The notes beneath the pieces are model-generated. The model was not told where the DNA came from and ran no database searches. It saw nothing but the letters and a program-made list of their open reading frames with translations. 64,000 bases of DNA, taken from contig OMZX01000026.1 in NCBI GenBank assembly GCA_900315665.1, positions 1 to 64,000 of the forward strand, given 5' to 3'. The position numbers and the translations under genes were made by a program. Position 1 is the stretch's first letter. The number at the start of each line of letters is the position of its first letter. Below are positions 8,547 to 17,892 of the stretch, one piece after another. The DNA comes from an uncultured Eubacteriales bacterium. Its GTDB lineage: Bacteria; Bacillota; Clostridia; Lachnospirales; Lachnospiraceae.

Positions 8547-8889
8547 TTAGTCTGTTAAACCAGTGCTTAAATAAAAATACTCTTCTAGCGTTTTCCGGAA
8601 GATCCGGAGTTCCTCTTGCAGCATGGTGTTCTTTTGGTAAAGACAGCTGAGGGATACTACGTTTTCTCTTTCACCGATGGAAAAGACGGACAGTGGATTC
8701 GGGAAATGATTCTGAAATACCATCTGATCCAGTGTGATCATAACCGCGTCAGAGCACGACACAGCGGTGAGACCTGAAAAGCTGGACGCTGAGCTCTGAC
8801 TCCCTCGTCATGATGAATTTACTGAGTGCAGACGGCGTGATGTACAAATTTTTTGCGGCTCTCGTGATGCCGTGGCATCTTGCCTTCAT
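8547..8889 (-). pseudogene. LysR-family regulator remnant
   Basis: Reading the minus strand from an ATG at 8889, one frame gives a LysR winged-helix signature, ITRAAKNLYITPSALSKFI, followed by E-x-E-L...LF-R and then a stop near 8768. In a different frame, from about 8762 to 8547, the sequence looks like the very end of a LysR effector domain (PNPLSVFSIGERENVVSLSC, then a helical EELRIFRKTLEEYF tail). The roughly 200 residues normally between them are missing, and so are the first residues of the DNA-binding domain. This is a deletion remnant in two frames. Confidence 0.6.
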
Positions 8890-9050
8890 ATTATTGTCTT
8901 TCAAAGTCTTCTTGGTTTGAAATCAAATCTTGATATGATATAATCATGAAAATATAATGTTTAATAAAACAAAGTGAATGACAAATAACATTCAACATAT
9001 TAAACGAAACTAAAATTTGAACTTAACGATGAGATAATAATGGTGATATT

Positions 9051-9389
9051 ATGTCGAAGCATACAGAATATGTAATCTATCCATCCATGAAGAAAAAGCT
9101 GGAAACGATGGGAAAGCAGATTAAGCTTGCGAGATTACGGCGGAATTTGACCGTTGAACTCGTAGCAGAGAGAGCGAATGTAAGCAAAACAACCGTTTGG
9201 GCGGTGGAAAAAGGCTCTCCGACAGTAGCGATGGGCATCTACGCCTGTGTTCTTGCAGCAATCGGTCTCGGTGATGATATCCTGCTTCTTGCAAAGGATG
9301 ACGAAGTCGGGAGGGCCATGCAGGATCTTAATCTTCGCGTAAGAGCAAGAGCTTCTTCGAAGAAAAGGGGGGATGAGAGCACAGTATGA
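9051..9389 (+). CDS. HipB-like HTH antitoxin
   Basis: 112 residues with a Cro/C1-type helix-turn-helix at about residues 20-75 (QIKLARLRRNLTVELVAERA followed by NVSKTTVWAVEKG). It overlaps the downstream HipA-like gene by 4 bases (ATGA), the usual arrangement of a translationally coupled antitoxin-toxin pair. The antitoxin would bind its own promoter and the kinase. The promoter region (8890-9050) is AT-rich; I saw no clear TATCC-N8-GGATA operator of the E. coli type. Confidence 0.85.
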   Translation: MSKHTEYVIYPSMKKKLETMGKQIKLARLRRNLTVELVAERANVSKTTVWAVEKGSPTVAMGIYACVLAAIGLGDDILLLAKDDEVGRAMQDLNLRVRARASSKKRGDESTV

Positions 9390-10624
9390 AATCTATATTT
9401 GTATATGCGGGATGGCTGGAGCTTTGCCCTTTAATCGGAGAGTATCGCTATGACCGTGCATCCGGCGTTGTGATGTTTTCTTATAGTGATGCGTGGAGAA
9501 GTTCGTACAATATTCAGATTGATCCGCAGCTTTCGCTTACCAGTGGTTGGCAATATTTGAGTCACCCGGGAACGGATGGAACCTTCGGATTTATGGAAGA
9601 TACTTCGCCGGATCGATGGGGCAGAGGCCTTATTGCAAGAAAGGAACGTTTCAGAGCCGGGGAAGAAAAAAGAAGACCACGAACACTAATGGCGGAGGAT
9701 TTTGTTCTTGGCGTAAGCGATGAAGGGCGAAGCGGAGGACTTCGTTTCAAGGAAAATCCCGACGGAGAATTTCTATCCGGAGATAAAGAAATTCCTAAGT
9801 TGACAGCTATCCGAAGTCTGGAGCATTCTGCCCGGATGTTTGAGGACCCGGAGGAAAGAATGAATGAGAAGTGGCTAAAAGACCTTCTCTCCCCAGGTTC
9901 ATCTCTTGGCGGTGCACGGCCGAAGTCTAATGTACGCGACCTTGATCATAGTCTCTGGATAGCTAAATTTCCGTCCCGAAACGATGATGTAGACATTGGC
10001 GCATGGGAAATGACCGTACATGACCTCGCAGTGTTATGTGGTATCAATGTGCCGGATGCAAAGGTTATGGCTTTATCTTCGTATGGGCATACGTTTTTGT
10101 CAAAACGTTTTGACAGAGACTCTGCCAATAAAAGGTTTCATTATATGTCTGCGATGACGGCACTCGGGCTTAATGACCATTCGGCGCCTGAAAGTGGAAA
10201 AGGATTTCTTGATATCGCAGAATTCATCGCTGAAAAGAGTGATCAGCCTGAAGAGGACTTAAAAGAGCTTTTCCGCCGAGTAGCTTTTTCTGCGTCCGTC
10301 AGTAACACAGACTGTCATTTTCGAAACCATGCATTTTTATTGCATGACGGATCATGGCGGCTTTCTCCAGCCTATGATTTGAATCCGAATCTGGAAAAGA
10401 GTACACTTGCAATCCCTATAACGGATACAGAAGCAGACCTTGATCTAAGGCTGGTACTGGATACCGCGGAGTTTTACCGGTTAAGAAAAGAAGAGGCGAA
10501 GGCAATCATTGAAAAAATACACGTTGTCGTTTTGGAGAATTGGCGAACGATAGCGTCTAAATATGGCATCAGTCCTTCAGAGCAGGAATATATGGCACCT
10601 GCTTTTATGCCGGATGGAGTGTGA
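9386..10624 (+). CDS. HipA-family serine/threonine kinase toxin
   Basis: 412 residues, typical HipA length. HipA kinases phosphorylate a translation target (GltX in E. coli) and induce dormancy. The N-terminal subdomain is followed by the glycine-rich SSLGGARPKSNV loop (about 172-183). The catalytic loop SNTDCHFRNHAFLL and metal-binding LSPAYDLNP lie near residues 306-335, with both the catalytic Asp and the DLN motif present, so the kinase looks intact. The second gene of a HipBA operon, with 4-base overlap. The target is unknown. Confidence 0.87.
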   Translation: MKSIFVYAGWLELCPLIGEYRYDRASGVVMFSYSDAWRSSYNIQIDPQLSLTSGWQYLSHPGTDGTFGFMEDTSPDRWGRGLIARKERFRAGEEKRRPRTLMAEDFVLGVSDEGRSGGLRFKENPDGEFLSGDKEIPKLTAIRSLEHSARMFEDPEERMNEKWLKDLLSPGSSLGGARPKSNVRDLDHSLWIAKFPSRNDDVDIGAWEMTVHDLAVLCGINVPDAKVMALSSYGHTFLSKRFDRDSANKRFHYMSAMTALGLNDHSAPESGKGFLDIAEFIAEKSDQPEEDLKELFRRVAFSASVSNTDCHFRNHAFLLHDGSWRLSPAYDLNPNLEKSTLAIPITDTEADLDLRLVLDTAEFYRLRKEEAKAIIEKIHVVVLENWRTIASKYGISPSEQEYMAPAFMPDGV

Positions 10625-10693
10625 TTAATGATTAGGCAGTTATATTATCAGAAGTAGACTTAAACTTTTATAAGAAAACGGGAGGAAATAAAA

Positions 10694-11539
10694 ATGAATT
10701 ACGCAGAAGAATCACTGAAGAAGCATTATGAGTGGAAGGGTAAGATCGAGATTAAGCTGAGAGCAGATGTCAACAGCGATGAGGCACTGAGCCTTGCTTA
10801 TACGCCGGGTGTTGCACAGCCGTGTCTCGAGATCCAGAAGGATATCAACAAGTCCTATGACCTCACGAGACGCTGGAATACGGTTGCCGTTGTAACCGAT
10901 GGTACGGCAGTGCTTGGTCTTGGCGATATCGGACCGGAGGCTGGTATGCCGGTTATGGAAGGCAAGTGCGCACTGTTCAAGGCGTTCGGTGATGTCGATG
11001 CGATTCCGCTCTGCATCCGTTCGAAGGATCCGGATGATATCGTGAAGACAGTTTCCCTTCTTGCAGGCAGCTTCGGCGGTATTAATCTCGAGGACATTTC
11101 TGCACCACGCTGCTTTGAGATTGAAGAGGAGCTGAAGAAGGTTTGCGATATTCCTGTTTTCCATGATGATCAGCACGGTACCGCAGTCATCACGATGGCG
11201 GGTCTTATCAATGCACTGAAGGTAGTCGGCAAGGATATTCATGATATCAAGATTGTAACGAGTGGTGCTGGTGCCGCCGGCATTGCCATCATCAAGCTCA
11301 TGATGTCGATGGGCCTTCAGAACGTCATCATGACGGACCGCCATGGCGCTATCTATGAGGGTAGAGAAGGTCTCAATCCGATCAAGGAGGAGATGGCGAA
11401 GATCACGAATAAGGATCATGTGAAGGGCACGCTTGCCGAGACACATGTTATTTCTCAAGGCAATATAAATTTTACATCGAAGGAAAAACGCCTGTCGGTT
11501 TTGATACCGACAGGCGTTTTAATAAGTTTAAAGATATAA
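10694..11539 (+). pseudogene. NAD(P)-malic enzyme, C-terminally truncated
   Basis: Good start (ggaggaaataaaaATG). Residues 1 to about 250 match bacterial malic enzymes (malate to pyruvate and CO2): catalytic Tyr in LAYTPGVAQP (Y36), catalytic Lys in MEGKCALFKAFGD (K91), metal-binding VFHDDQHGTA, and the nucleotide-binding SGAGAAGIAI. The family is normally about 390 residues. Here homology stops after KGTLAET, and the frame runs on through about 30 unrelated residues into the terminator hairpin. The missing part contains the conserved NP-x-PEI and TGRSD regions of the active site, so the product is probably inactive. A 3' deletion that joined the gene body to its terminator region is the simplest explanation. 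Confidence 0.8.
11485..11520 (+). terminator. Rho-independent terminator
   Basis: Perfect 15-bp stem (AAAACGCCTGTCGGT at 11485-11499 and its complement at 11506-11520) with a 6-base loop, ending in TTTTAAT. It lies inside the extended malic-enzyme frame, supporting the view that the reading frame there is artificial. Confidence 0.85.
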
Positions 11540-11559
11540 GAAAGAGTAATGCCAAAAGC

Positions 11560-13263
11560 TCAATCGTTATTTCCCTGCCTTACACAACTTAGCTTCTTGT
11601 TAAAGGATATACCATATTTGAGAATCGTTTTGATGAGCCCGGTACGAAGAAGTCCGGCGTCGTACTTCTGCTTTTCTATTTGGTTCAAGCCTTCTTGACA
11701 AGCTTTTTCCATAACCTCGATTGAATCAGAATCTGCATATTTTAATTCAAGAATTGCGGCGGTTTTCTGCTTATAATTTTTGATAATAATATCAGAATAG
11801 CCGTTGCCGGATTCAGAATTACTTTCAATATCCTGATATCTTGACAGCAACCCGAGCACAAAGCCATGATAGAAATTTTCACGCAGTGCCTTTCTTGTAA
11901 AGGTATCGCGAATGCTGACGGATCGTTGCAGAAGCTCCGTTAAAACTGCTTCCATCTCGCCCGGATTTCCACTAAGTGAAGCTTCATAAAACCTCGTGCC
12001 AGATTCTGTATCATCTTTCACCTTTTGATTGAACCAGGCAATGATATCCTTTTCATAGATTTCCTGGACTTCTTTATTCGGAATGCGAAGGTTATACTGG
12101 CCATCTTCATCAATAAAGCCTGTCAGATATCCGGTAGTATATAGAACACTCCAAAGATTATCGATAGAGCTATCGAGATCCCGGTAAGTTAAAGCTTCAT
12201 TGATAAATTTCTTTACACTCTTTCCAGCAATGAGATCCTCCAGATCCTTCGTGGTTGATTCCGTAGAAATCTGCACAAATTCACGCACGAGATCATTGCC
12301 ACTAGAATTGATCCAGTAGTTTCTTGGAGAACTTTCGGGATTGTGCATGAGTGCATCGCAATATTGTAACAGGTCCCAGGGGCAATACATATCTGTGTCG
12401 CCGAAACGGTAGCCGTCATACCACTCCTTTACGACAGGTTTCTTCTTCGTCGCACCATAATATGTAAGCATTGCTTCTGTTTCGGCTTCGGTAAAGCCAA
12501 AATAGGTATCACAATTTGAATCGCTGATGCTATAGACCTTTAGATTATTTAATCCGGTAAATATACTTTCCTTCGAGATGCGGAGGCACCCTGTTAATAC
12601 AGCAAACGCGAGGTAGGGGTTTGATTTCAGCACATTGTGGAACATATTCCGGATCAGATTCACCATTTCATCATAGTATCCGTGAATATGTGCTTTGTCC
12701 AAGGGTACGTCGTATTCGTCAATCAACAAAACGACGGGTTTGCCAAAATGCTTACATAGAAGACTCGTTAAATCGTAGAGACTCATGTTTAGTAAGTTCT
12801 CTGGAGAATCAACAGTATTTATACCTGTATATAAAGTAAGTAATTGTCTGTATTTTCCTTTTTCTTCTTCTGTAAGAGCAGGACTATTCTCTAGAAAATA
12901 AAAATTATTTACAGCATTCCCAATAACAGACGCAAATGCATAGAGAGCACTCTTAAAATTCAGTGCATCCACACCCTTCAGCGTTAACCAAATCACAGGA
13001 TATTGCCCCATGTAAGCATTGCAAAGTTCGGTATCTTTAGTAATGTTAAGACCGTCAAATAGTGCTGGATTGCCATCGATTTCGAAGAAGCTCTTCAACA
13101 TCGTCATGTTGAGGGATTTACCGAAACGACGAGGGCGTGTAAACAGCTTAACCTGACCGCTTTCCTCGATGATTTCTTTGATGAGAAGCGTTTTATCTAC
13201 ATAGTAACAGTCCTGTTCACGCAAAGTTTCAAATATATCAATGCCTGTCGACAGCTTCTTCAT
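11560..13263 (-). CDS. AAA-ATPase-like protein with PD-(D/E)XK nuclease domain (DUF1703)
   Basis: 567 residues from the ATG at 13263 (GGAGG five bases upstream; an in-frame ATG at 13275 lacks a site). The N-terminal AAA-ATPase-like domain shows the nucleotide-binding sequence TRPRRFGKSLNMTML (about residues 40-55) and Walker B VVLLIDEYDVPLDKA. The C-terminal PD-(D/E)XK-type domain ends in AAILELKYADSDS. Clostridia and Bacteroidetes carry many paralogues of this family. Function is unproven; a mobile or defence-related role has been suggested from genome context. Stand-alone gene, AT-rich upstream region. Two copies of related ATPase families occur in this window (see 28880). Confidence 0.85.
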   Translation of the reverse strand: MKKLSTGIDIFETLREQDCYYVDKTLLIKEIIEESGQVKLFTRPRRFGKSLNMTMLKSFFEIDGNPALFDGLNITKDTELCNAYMGQYPVIWLTLKGVDALNFKSALYAFASVIGNAVNNFYFLENSPALTEEEKGKYRQLLTLYTGINTVDSPENLLNMSLYDLTSLLCKHFGKPVVLLIDEYDVPLDKAHIHGYYDEMVNLIRNMFHNVLKSNPYLAFAVLTGCLRISKESIFTGLNNLKVYSISDSNCDTYFGFTEAETEAMLTYYGATKKKPVVKEWYDGYRFGDTDMYCPWDLLQYCDALMHNPESSPRNYWINSSGNDLVREFVQISTESTTKDLEDLIAGKSVKKFINEALTYRDLDSSIDNLWSVLYTTGYLTGFIDEDGQYNLRIPNKEVQEIYEKDIIAWFNQKVKDDTESGTRFYEASLSGNPGEMEAVLTELLQRSVSIRDTFTRKALRENFYHGFVLGLLSRYQDIESNSESGNGYSDIIIKNYKQKTAAILELKYADSDSIEVMEKACQEGLNQIEKQKYDAGLLRTGLIKTILKYGISFNKKLSCVRQGNND

Positions 13264-13378
13264 GATAGCCTCCATAACATTTCAAATTAACTAAACAGTT
13301 AATTAATGCAAGTATAGCATAAGCATTTGAGGGGTGCCATTGAGAATGTAGGATGGAAGGATTTCAAGAATATCAAAA

Positions 13379-13418
13379 ACGATCCATAAGATAGCATTTG
13401 AATACTCTTATGGATCGT
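13379..13418 (-). terminator. Terminator of the PhoH-like gene
   Basis: Perfect 13-bp inverted repeat (13379-13391 and 13406-13418). Read on the minus strand the stem is followed by TTTTTGATA, fitting the end of the PhoH-like transcript (stop at 13451). Confidence 0.75.
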
Positions 13419-13450
13419 ATTATTTTATATATTTTGATTTCTTACAATCG

Positions 13451-14806
13451 TTATGCAATATCCCGCATGCGCTCCGCTGCCGCACGTGCAAGCTCGGACC
13501 GTACGCATTCGGACTCTTTGAAGGTAACAAGAGCGCAATACTGTGAATCCTTCATCGTTTCTGCTGCGAAAACAAGCCCATTGTTTTTTCGATCCAGCAT
13601 GACATCATCGATCTGGTCCGGATCACCACAGATCACAATTTTTGTCTTTTCACCGGCTCTTGTCACGATGCCCATGACCTGCTTCGGTGTCGCGTTCTGT
13701 GCTTCATCGAGAATCAGGAAGGAGTTCGTAATGCTTCTGCCGCGCATGAAGCCCATGGATTCGATGGAGATGCGGCCGGTACCGAGATAGTCGTCGATAG
13801 ACTGCTGGATATCACTCTCTGCAGTACCCTGAATCCGGAAATAGGTGCGGAGGTTATCGGTGATGCCACGAAGCAGCGGAGAAACCTTCTCCTGCTCATC
13901 ACCCGGCAGGAAGCCGATGCCCTTATCAAATTCAACATTATTTCTCGTCGCGATGATCTGGTCCCATTTGTCATGGCTGTAGCCATACATTCCAGCAACA
14001 ACTGACAAAAATGTCTTTGCGGTACCAGCTTCACCAATGAGAATCACGAGCGGAATATCCGGCGAAAGCAGCGCGTCCATAGCGAACTGCTGGCCGACAT
14101 TTCTCGGGATCACCTTTCCGTACTGCTTCACATCAGTTAGCTTTTTGAAACTGCCTGCCCGATATCGTAGCAGCACGGATTTCGACGGATCCTCCATTTT
14201 ATGCGCGATGATGTATTCATTTTCAATGAGCCCGTCCGCATACTCTCCGGCGGGTGCGGTTCCCTCTTTCATGATGACCTGAATGAGCTCCTCGGGAAGC
14301 GTAAGCTCTGTCCGTCCGGTATATTCACCGGTAATCTTTACCTCTGCGTTTTTATAGCTTTCCACGGGAACGTTGATCTCGTCCGCCTTGATGGAAAGAC
14401 CGCGGTCCTCCGTTACGAGAATCGCCTTTAGATTCATGGCAACCGCGATAAGACGATTGTCCGGCTTTTCAAGACTCCAGCCGGACGGCAGCGCGTCGGT
14501 GAACATGTGATCATTCTCGATCCGTACTGTTCCTTTCTGTTCATTAATGATGACACCCTCTGAAATCTTTTCACCCTGAAGCTTTCCGAGCTTTCGCACC
14601 GCATCGATGCGGTCGAGAGCCTGCCTTGCCTGATATCCCGTCTCCCCCTTCGCCGTTTTCAGATTATCCAGCTCTTCGATACTCGTCGAGGAGATCACAA
14701 CCTCATTGTTATCGAAGCCATAGAGCGAATTCGGATACTTCATGAGAACATTCGTATCCAGCAAAAACGACTTTACCTTCGGAGACGTACTCTTTTTTCT
14801 TGGCAT
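13451..14806 (-). CDS. PhoH-like ATPase with N-terminal PIN domain (PhoH2)
   Basis: 451 residues. The N-terminal PIN ribonuclease domain begins FLLDTNVLMKYPNSLYGF (about 15-32) with acidic residues typical of PIN active sites. The C-terminal PhoH ATPase carries Walker A VILIGEAGTAKTF (about 254-266) and Walker B FLILDEAQNATPKQ. PhoH2 proteins of this architecture have sequence-dependent RNA unwinding and cleavage activity in actinobacteria. It is a single gene with a good ribosome binding site (agaggatagctt) and its own terminator at 13379-13418. Confidence 0.9.
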   Translation of the reverse strand: MPRKKSTSPKVKSFLLDTNVLMKYPNSLYGFDNNEVVISSTSIEELDNLKTAKGETGYQARQALDRIDAVRKLGKLQGEKISEGVIINEQKGTVRIENDHMFTDALPSGWSLEKPDNRLIAVAMNLKAILVTEDRGLSIKADEINVPVESYKNAEVKITGEYTGRTELTLPEELIQVIMKEGTAPAGEYADGLIENEYIIAHKMEDPSKSVLLRYRAGSFKKLTDVKQYGKVIPRNVGQQFAMDALLSPDIPLVILIGEAGTAKTFLSVVAGMYGYSHDKWDQIIATRNNVEFDKGIGFLPGDEQEKVSPLLRGITDNLRTYFRIQGTAESDIQQSIDDYLGTGRISIESMGFMRGRSITNSFLILDEAQNATPKQVMGIVTRAGEKTKIVICGDPDQIDDVMLDRKNNGLVFAAETMKDSQYCALVTFKESECVRSELARAAAERMRDIA

Positions 14807-15005
14807 AAGCTATCCTCTTTTAATGTACAACAGGCACAGATTACCGCCTAGCTATATTATGCCACTGAATCATCAAATTGAGGTTAAACAATTGTAAAAC
14901 CGCTATATATAGTTGGAATAGTTCATATTTAGGCGCACGTATTACACTGATCCTTCGAAGTGCCTCATCAGTTTCTAAAAGGCGTAAAGCCGCTTACCTC
15001 TTTTC

Positions 15006-15680
15006 TTAGGAGTGTGGGAACAAAAATTGCATCCGTTCCGGATAACGCGTTGTGATGTTTTCAAGTAAATACTCTGGTATGGCTTTTTTGAAATGATCTG
15101 CGATGACAGGATCATCGATCGTCCAGAAAGAAAGCGGAATCGACGCATGAATCATGGTGTCGAGCGCGTCCGCTTCCATCAGTGCCTGATAGTCGATATT
15201 CAGTGCGCGGCATTCTGTCTGAAGAAATAACGCGGCAAGACGTTCAAAGCGGTTCGGATCCGTCATGCTGTAAAAATCAGGCAAAAGCTCTTCCGCGTTG
15301 ATAAAAATCTGCTTTGCAGAAACATCAAAGGTGATTGCCTCTTCTTCTGAAAAGTCCGGCTTCATCGAACCGGAAAAGAAAATACGTTCGGATTCGATAT
15401 CCGCTTTTTCGGCCATATAGAGGATTTCCGGCCCAAGTTGATACTGCTTACAGTCACAATTGATGTTTTTTACAGAATGGTGGAGAATACAAAATGCATC
15501 CTTAAGGCTTACAACCGGTACTCCATCACCATCCGGATTATGGCTGAGTATCAAGGCGCCATCATGATTTTTTCTAACATCAATCTCGATAAAATCGACT
15601 GGCTCATAGAGCGCCTTCTCGAGATATTCCTTTGAATTCATCCTTGTACCACTTGAACCGGAATGTGCTGTCAGATGCAT
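15006..15680 (-). CDS. Glycerophosphodiester phosphodiesterase-like protein
   Basis: 224 residues from the ATG at 15680 (AGAGGAGG nine bases upstream); a longer frame to 15893 only reads into the preceding kinase gene. GDPD-type motifs are present: metal-binding E-x-D in FIEIDVRKNHDG and the catalytic His in LILSHNPDG. The N-terminal HR-G motif of the family is changed to HSG (LTAHSGSSG), so the usual Arg is lost. It is short compared with 240-260 residues for active enzymes. Last gene of a three-gene operon with PfkB kinase (13-base gap) and an ABC sugar permease. Likely an organophosphodiester hydrolase, but substrate and activity are uncertain. Confidence 0.75.
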   Translation of the reverse strand: MHLTAHSGSSGTRMNSKEYLEKALYEPVDFIEIDVRKNHDGALILSHNPDGDGVPVVSLKDAFCILHHSVKNINCDCKQYQLGPEILYMAEKADIESERIFFSGSMKPDFSEEEAITFDVSAKQIFINAEELLPDFYSMTDPNRFERLAALFLQTECRALNIDYQALMEADALDTMIHASIPLSFWTIDDPVIADHFKKAIPEYLLENITTRYPERMQFLFPHS

Positions 15681-15693
15681 GATTTTCCTCCTC

Positions 15694-16674
15694 TCAGTCA
15701 TAAAAGCAGTGTATATAGGATAAAATATCATCCTTCGATCCGTGATAAGGGCCGGGCGTTTCCATCTTTTTTGATACCAGCGCCGCAGCAAAGAGTACAG
15801 CTCCCTGTGCTGTGTGGGTGGAACGCATGGCGAGATATCCTGCAAAGGTCGTATCGCCTCGACCGGTTCGACCGGAAAGATTTCTGGGGACAAGAGGTGC
15901 TTTTACAAACGAAAGATCGCGTGCTCCGAAGTGACCGCAGACAATCACTTCAGAGTTATGGGTGACCATGACCTCACGCGCACCCATATCGCAGAGCGCT
16001 TTCGCGGCTTCATATCGGTCTGAGAGTCCGGTCAGATATTCTGCTTCGGCAGCATCTGTTTTCAGCACATCCACAAAGGGCAGAAGTGTCTCCATAGCTT
16101 TCCAGGGATGAAAACGCATACTGCCATCCGGCTCTACGGTTCGAAGTAATCCCTGCGTGTCGATACCGATGATCGGGTATGTAATAACACCTAACGGAGT
16201 AGTTTGCGCTTGATCGGAATAACATTGCTTTAGCGCATGCAGCTTCGGAAGAATATCTTCTTCGAAATCACCGGCTACCAGACCGCCAAGCTGGATCGCG
16301 CGGGTGGTAAGAGCAAGGTCTTCGATATCGGAAAATCGGATTGGGTCGGCACGATGGGTATTTGTAGAAACGCGTCTCTCCTTATCGGCAGATAGATATA
16401 CATTCCGGATGGCACAGGTGTGTGCGGATGGGAGAACCGTAAGAGTCACGCCGCTTCCATGAAAGCCCTCCGCGACGTCGCATTCGGAGGCATTGGCAGT
16501 GGTGACGATCACGGTTTTGAAGCCGCACGGTGCTGCAGCCCAGCCGCCATAGATGACGGCACCGCCTAAGTTTTTTTCTTCTTTACCGTCAAAGGAGACA
16601 TTGGTATCGAGCGATACAGGTCCGACGGAAAGAAGGTCGATCTGTTTTCCGGATGTTTGTTCTGTAGTTTCCAT
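15694..16674 (-). CDS. PfkB-family carbohydrate kinase
   Basis: 326 residues, typical ribokinase/PfkB length. The N-terminal substrate region has the Gly-rich GGAVIYGGWAA (about 37-47). The C-terminal signature is SGRTGRGDTTFAGYLA, where the second Gly-x-Gly-Asp carries the catalytic base Asp and anion hole (usual GAGD, here GRGD). It phosphorylates a sugar or nucleoside with ATP, exact substrate unknown. It lies downstream of a sugar ABC permease, so phosphorylation of an imported sugar or polyol is a natural guess. The start has aaaggaaccatat before the ATG. Confidence 0.85.
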   Translation of the reverse strand: METTEQTSGKQIDLLSVGPVSLDTNVSFDGKEEKNLGGAVIYGGWAAAPCGFKTVIVTTANASECDVAEGFHGSGVTLTVLPSAHTCAIRNVYLSADKERRVSTNTHRADPIRFSDIEDLALTTRAIQLGGLVAGDFEEDILPKLHALKQCYSDQAQTTPLGVITYPIIGIDTQGLLRTVEPDGSMRFHPWKAMETLLPFVDVLKTDAAEAEYLTGLSDRYEAAKALCDMGAREVMVTHNSEVIVCGHFGARDLSFVKAPLVPRNLSGRTGRGDTTFAGYLAMRSTHTAQGAVLFAAALVSKKMETPGPYHGSKDDILSYIHCFYD

Positions 16675-16816
16675 ATATGGTTCCTTTCAGAGATGTTTGT
16701 GAAGGATCGTCGATTGGACGCAAGCTTCCTTTGGAGGCGACTGCTTCTGATCGATGTGTTCTGCAGCAACTGCAGTATCTGATTTGCCCCAAAAGGAATA
16801 GATGACAAGGCAGCTG

Positions 16817-17695
16817 TCACTCAACCGCTTTTTTGATATAGGCGACAGAAAGCAGCAGTACGAGGATCGTCATAATGATGGCGCCGGCGCTGCCGAAGCC
16901 GAACTTCAGATTTTTGATGCCGTAGGTGTACAGATATTGGGTGATGGTCGTCGTGCTGTTTGCAGGGCCGCCACCGGTCAGAAGGTTTACTTTATCAAAG
17001 ATACGGAAGGAATCGATCGTCCGGAGTAAAGCGGATAGTGCAAGAACCGGAAGAATTCCCGGGATCGTAACGTAACGAACGAGAGCCGGATAGGAAGCAC
17101 CATCAATCTTTGCCGCTTCATACTGGCTCTTCGGGATCGCCTGCATCGCCGCGTAAAGAAGTAGAAAGACGAAGGGAGCATTCTGCCAGATATCGATGAG
17201 AATGAGCATCGGAAGTGCTGTGCGCATATCCGAAAACCAGTTCGGCGCGGTGATGCCGAGGCCTTCAAGTGCCTTGTTAATGATACCGTAATTGGGCGAG
17301 AGCATCATCCGGAAGGAGAGGGCTACGGTAACGGATGGCAGGAGATAGGGAATCAGAAGACTGATTCGCATGAGTCTTGCTGTCTTTTTTGTCAGAGACT
17401 GTACGAAAAGTGCCATCACAAATCCGAGGAGAACTTCAAAAAGAACACTGAAGACGCTGAATTTTAATGTGATGAGAAGGCTGTTGGAAAGAGCTCTTCC
17501 AAAATTTTTTTCTGTGAAAAGCTCAATGAAATTCATAACGGTTAGCGAATGCGGCAGGAGCTTCGGATCGCTAAGTGCTTCAGATGGCTGCACGGCCATA
17601 ACAATCAGCCAGTAAACCGGAAATAGTGCGATAAAAAGAAGAAGTGCGCCAAATATAAATTTGAATAGCTTTAGAAAAATCTTCTTACTGGACAT
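16817..17695 (-). CDS. Carbohydrate ABC transporter permease (MalG type), orphan
   Basis: 292 residues from the ATG at 17695 (aaggcgg nine bases upstream). Six membrane segments. The MalG/UgpE-type ABC permease signature EAAKIDGASYPALVRYVTIPGILP lies around residues 185-208, the EAA loop that docks on the ATPase. The rest of a sugar importer (partner permease, binding protein) is absent: upstream is an unrelated ABC exporter and downstream the kinase and GDPD genes. The start and ribosome binding site overlap a terminator-like hairpin (17700-17729). It probably remains from a larger importer operon whose first genes were lost, unless the partners are elsewhere. Confidence 0.85.
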   Translation of the reverse strand: MSSKKIFLKLFKFIFGALLLFIALFPVYWLIVMAVQPSEALSDPKLLPHSLTVMNFIELFTEKNFGRALSNSLLITLKFSVFSVLFEVLLGFVMALFVQSLTKKTARLMRISLLIPYLLPSVTVALSFRMMLSPNYGIINKALEGLGITAPNWFSDMRTALPMLILIDIWQNAPFVFLLLYAAMQAIPKSQYEAAKIDGASYPALVRYVTIPGILPVLALSALLRTIDSFRIFDKVNLLTGGGPANSTTTITQYLYTYGIKNLKFGFGSAGAIIMTILVLLLSVAYIKKAVE

Positions 17696-17699
17696 AAAA

Positions 17700-17729
17700 A
17701 ATCCGCCTTTCAAAAACACAAGGCGGATT
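17700..17729 (-). terminator. Terminator/attenuator overlapping the permease RBS
   Basis: On the minus strand AATCCGCCTT and AAGGCGGATT form a perfect 10-bp stem around a 10-base loop, followed directly by TTTTTT and the permease ATG. The 3' arm contains the permease ribosome binding site. It can end transcription coming from the ABC exporter operon or attenuate the permease operon. Confidence 0.7.
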
Positions 17730-17892
17730 ATAACAACGAAGCGTGCATCGCTTCTACCATATTATGTTAAAAGTATTGCAATGGTTTTGTAAAGTCGTGT
17801 AAAAAGTTTGTATCTTTAATAGATGCAGACGGAAGATGATTTGTGGCAAATTCTATCGTGATGTCATGCATTTGTGATACAGACTGTATGCA

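Noticed and set aside
10712..11458. 248-residue minus-strand frame inside the malic enzyme
   Set aside because: Complement of the malic enzyme body; no independent evidence.
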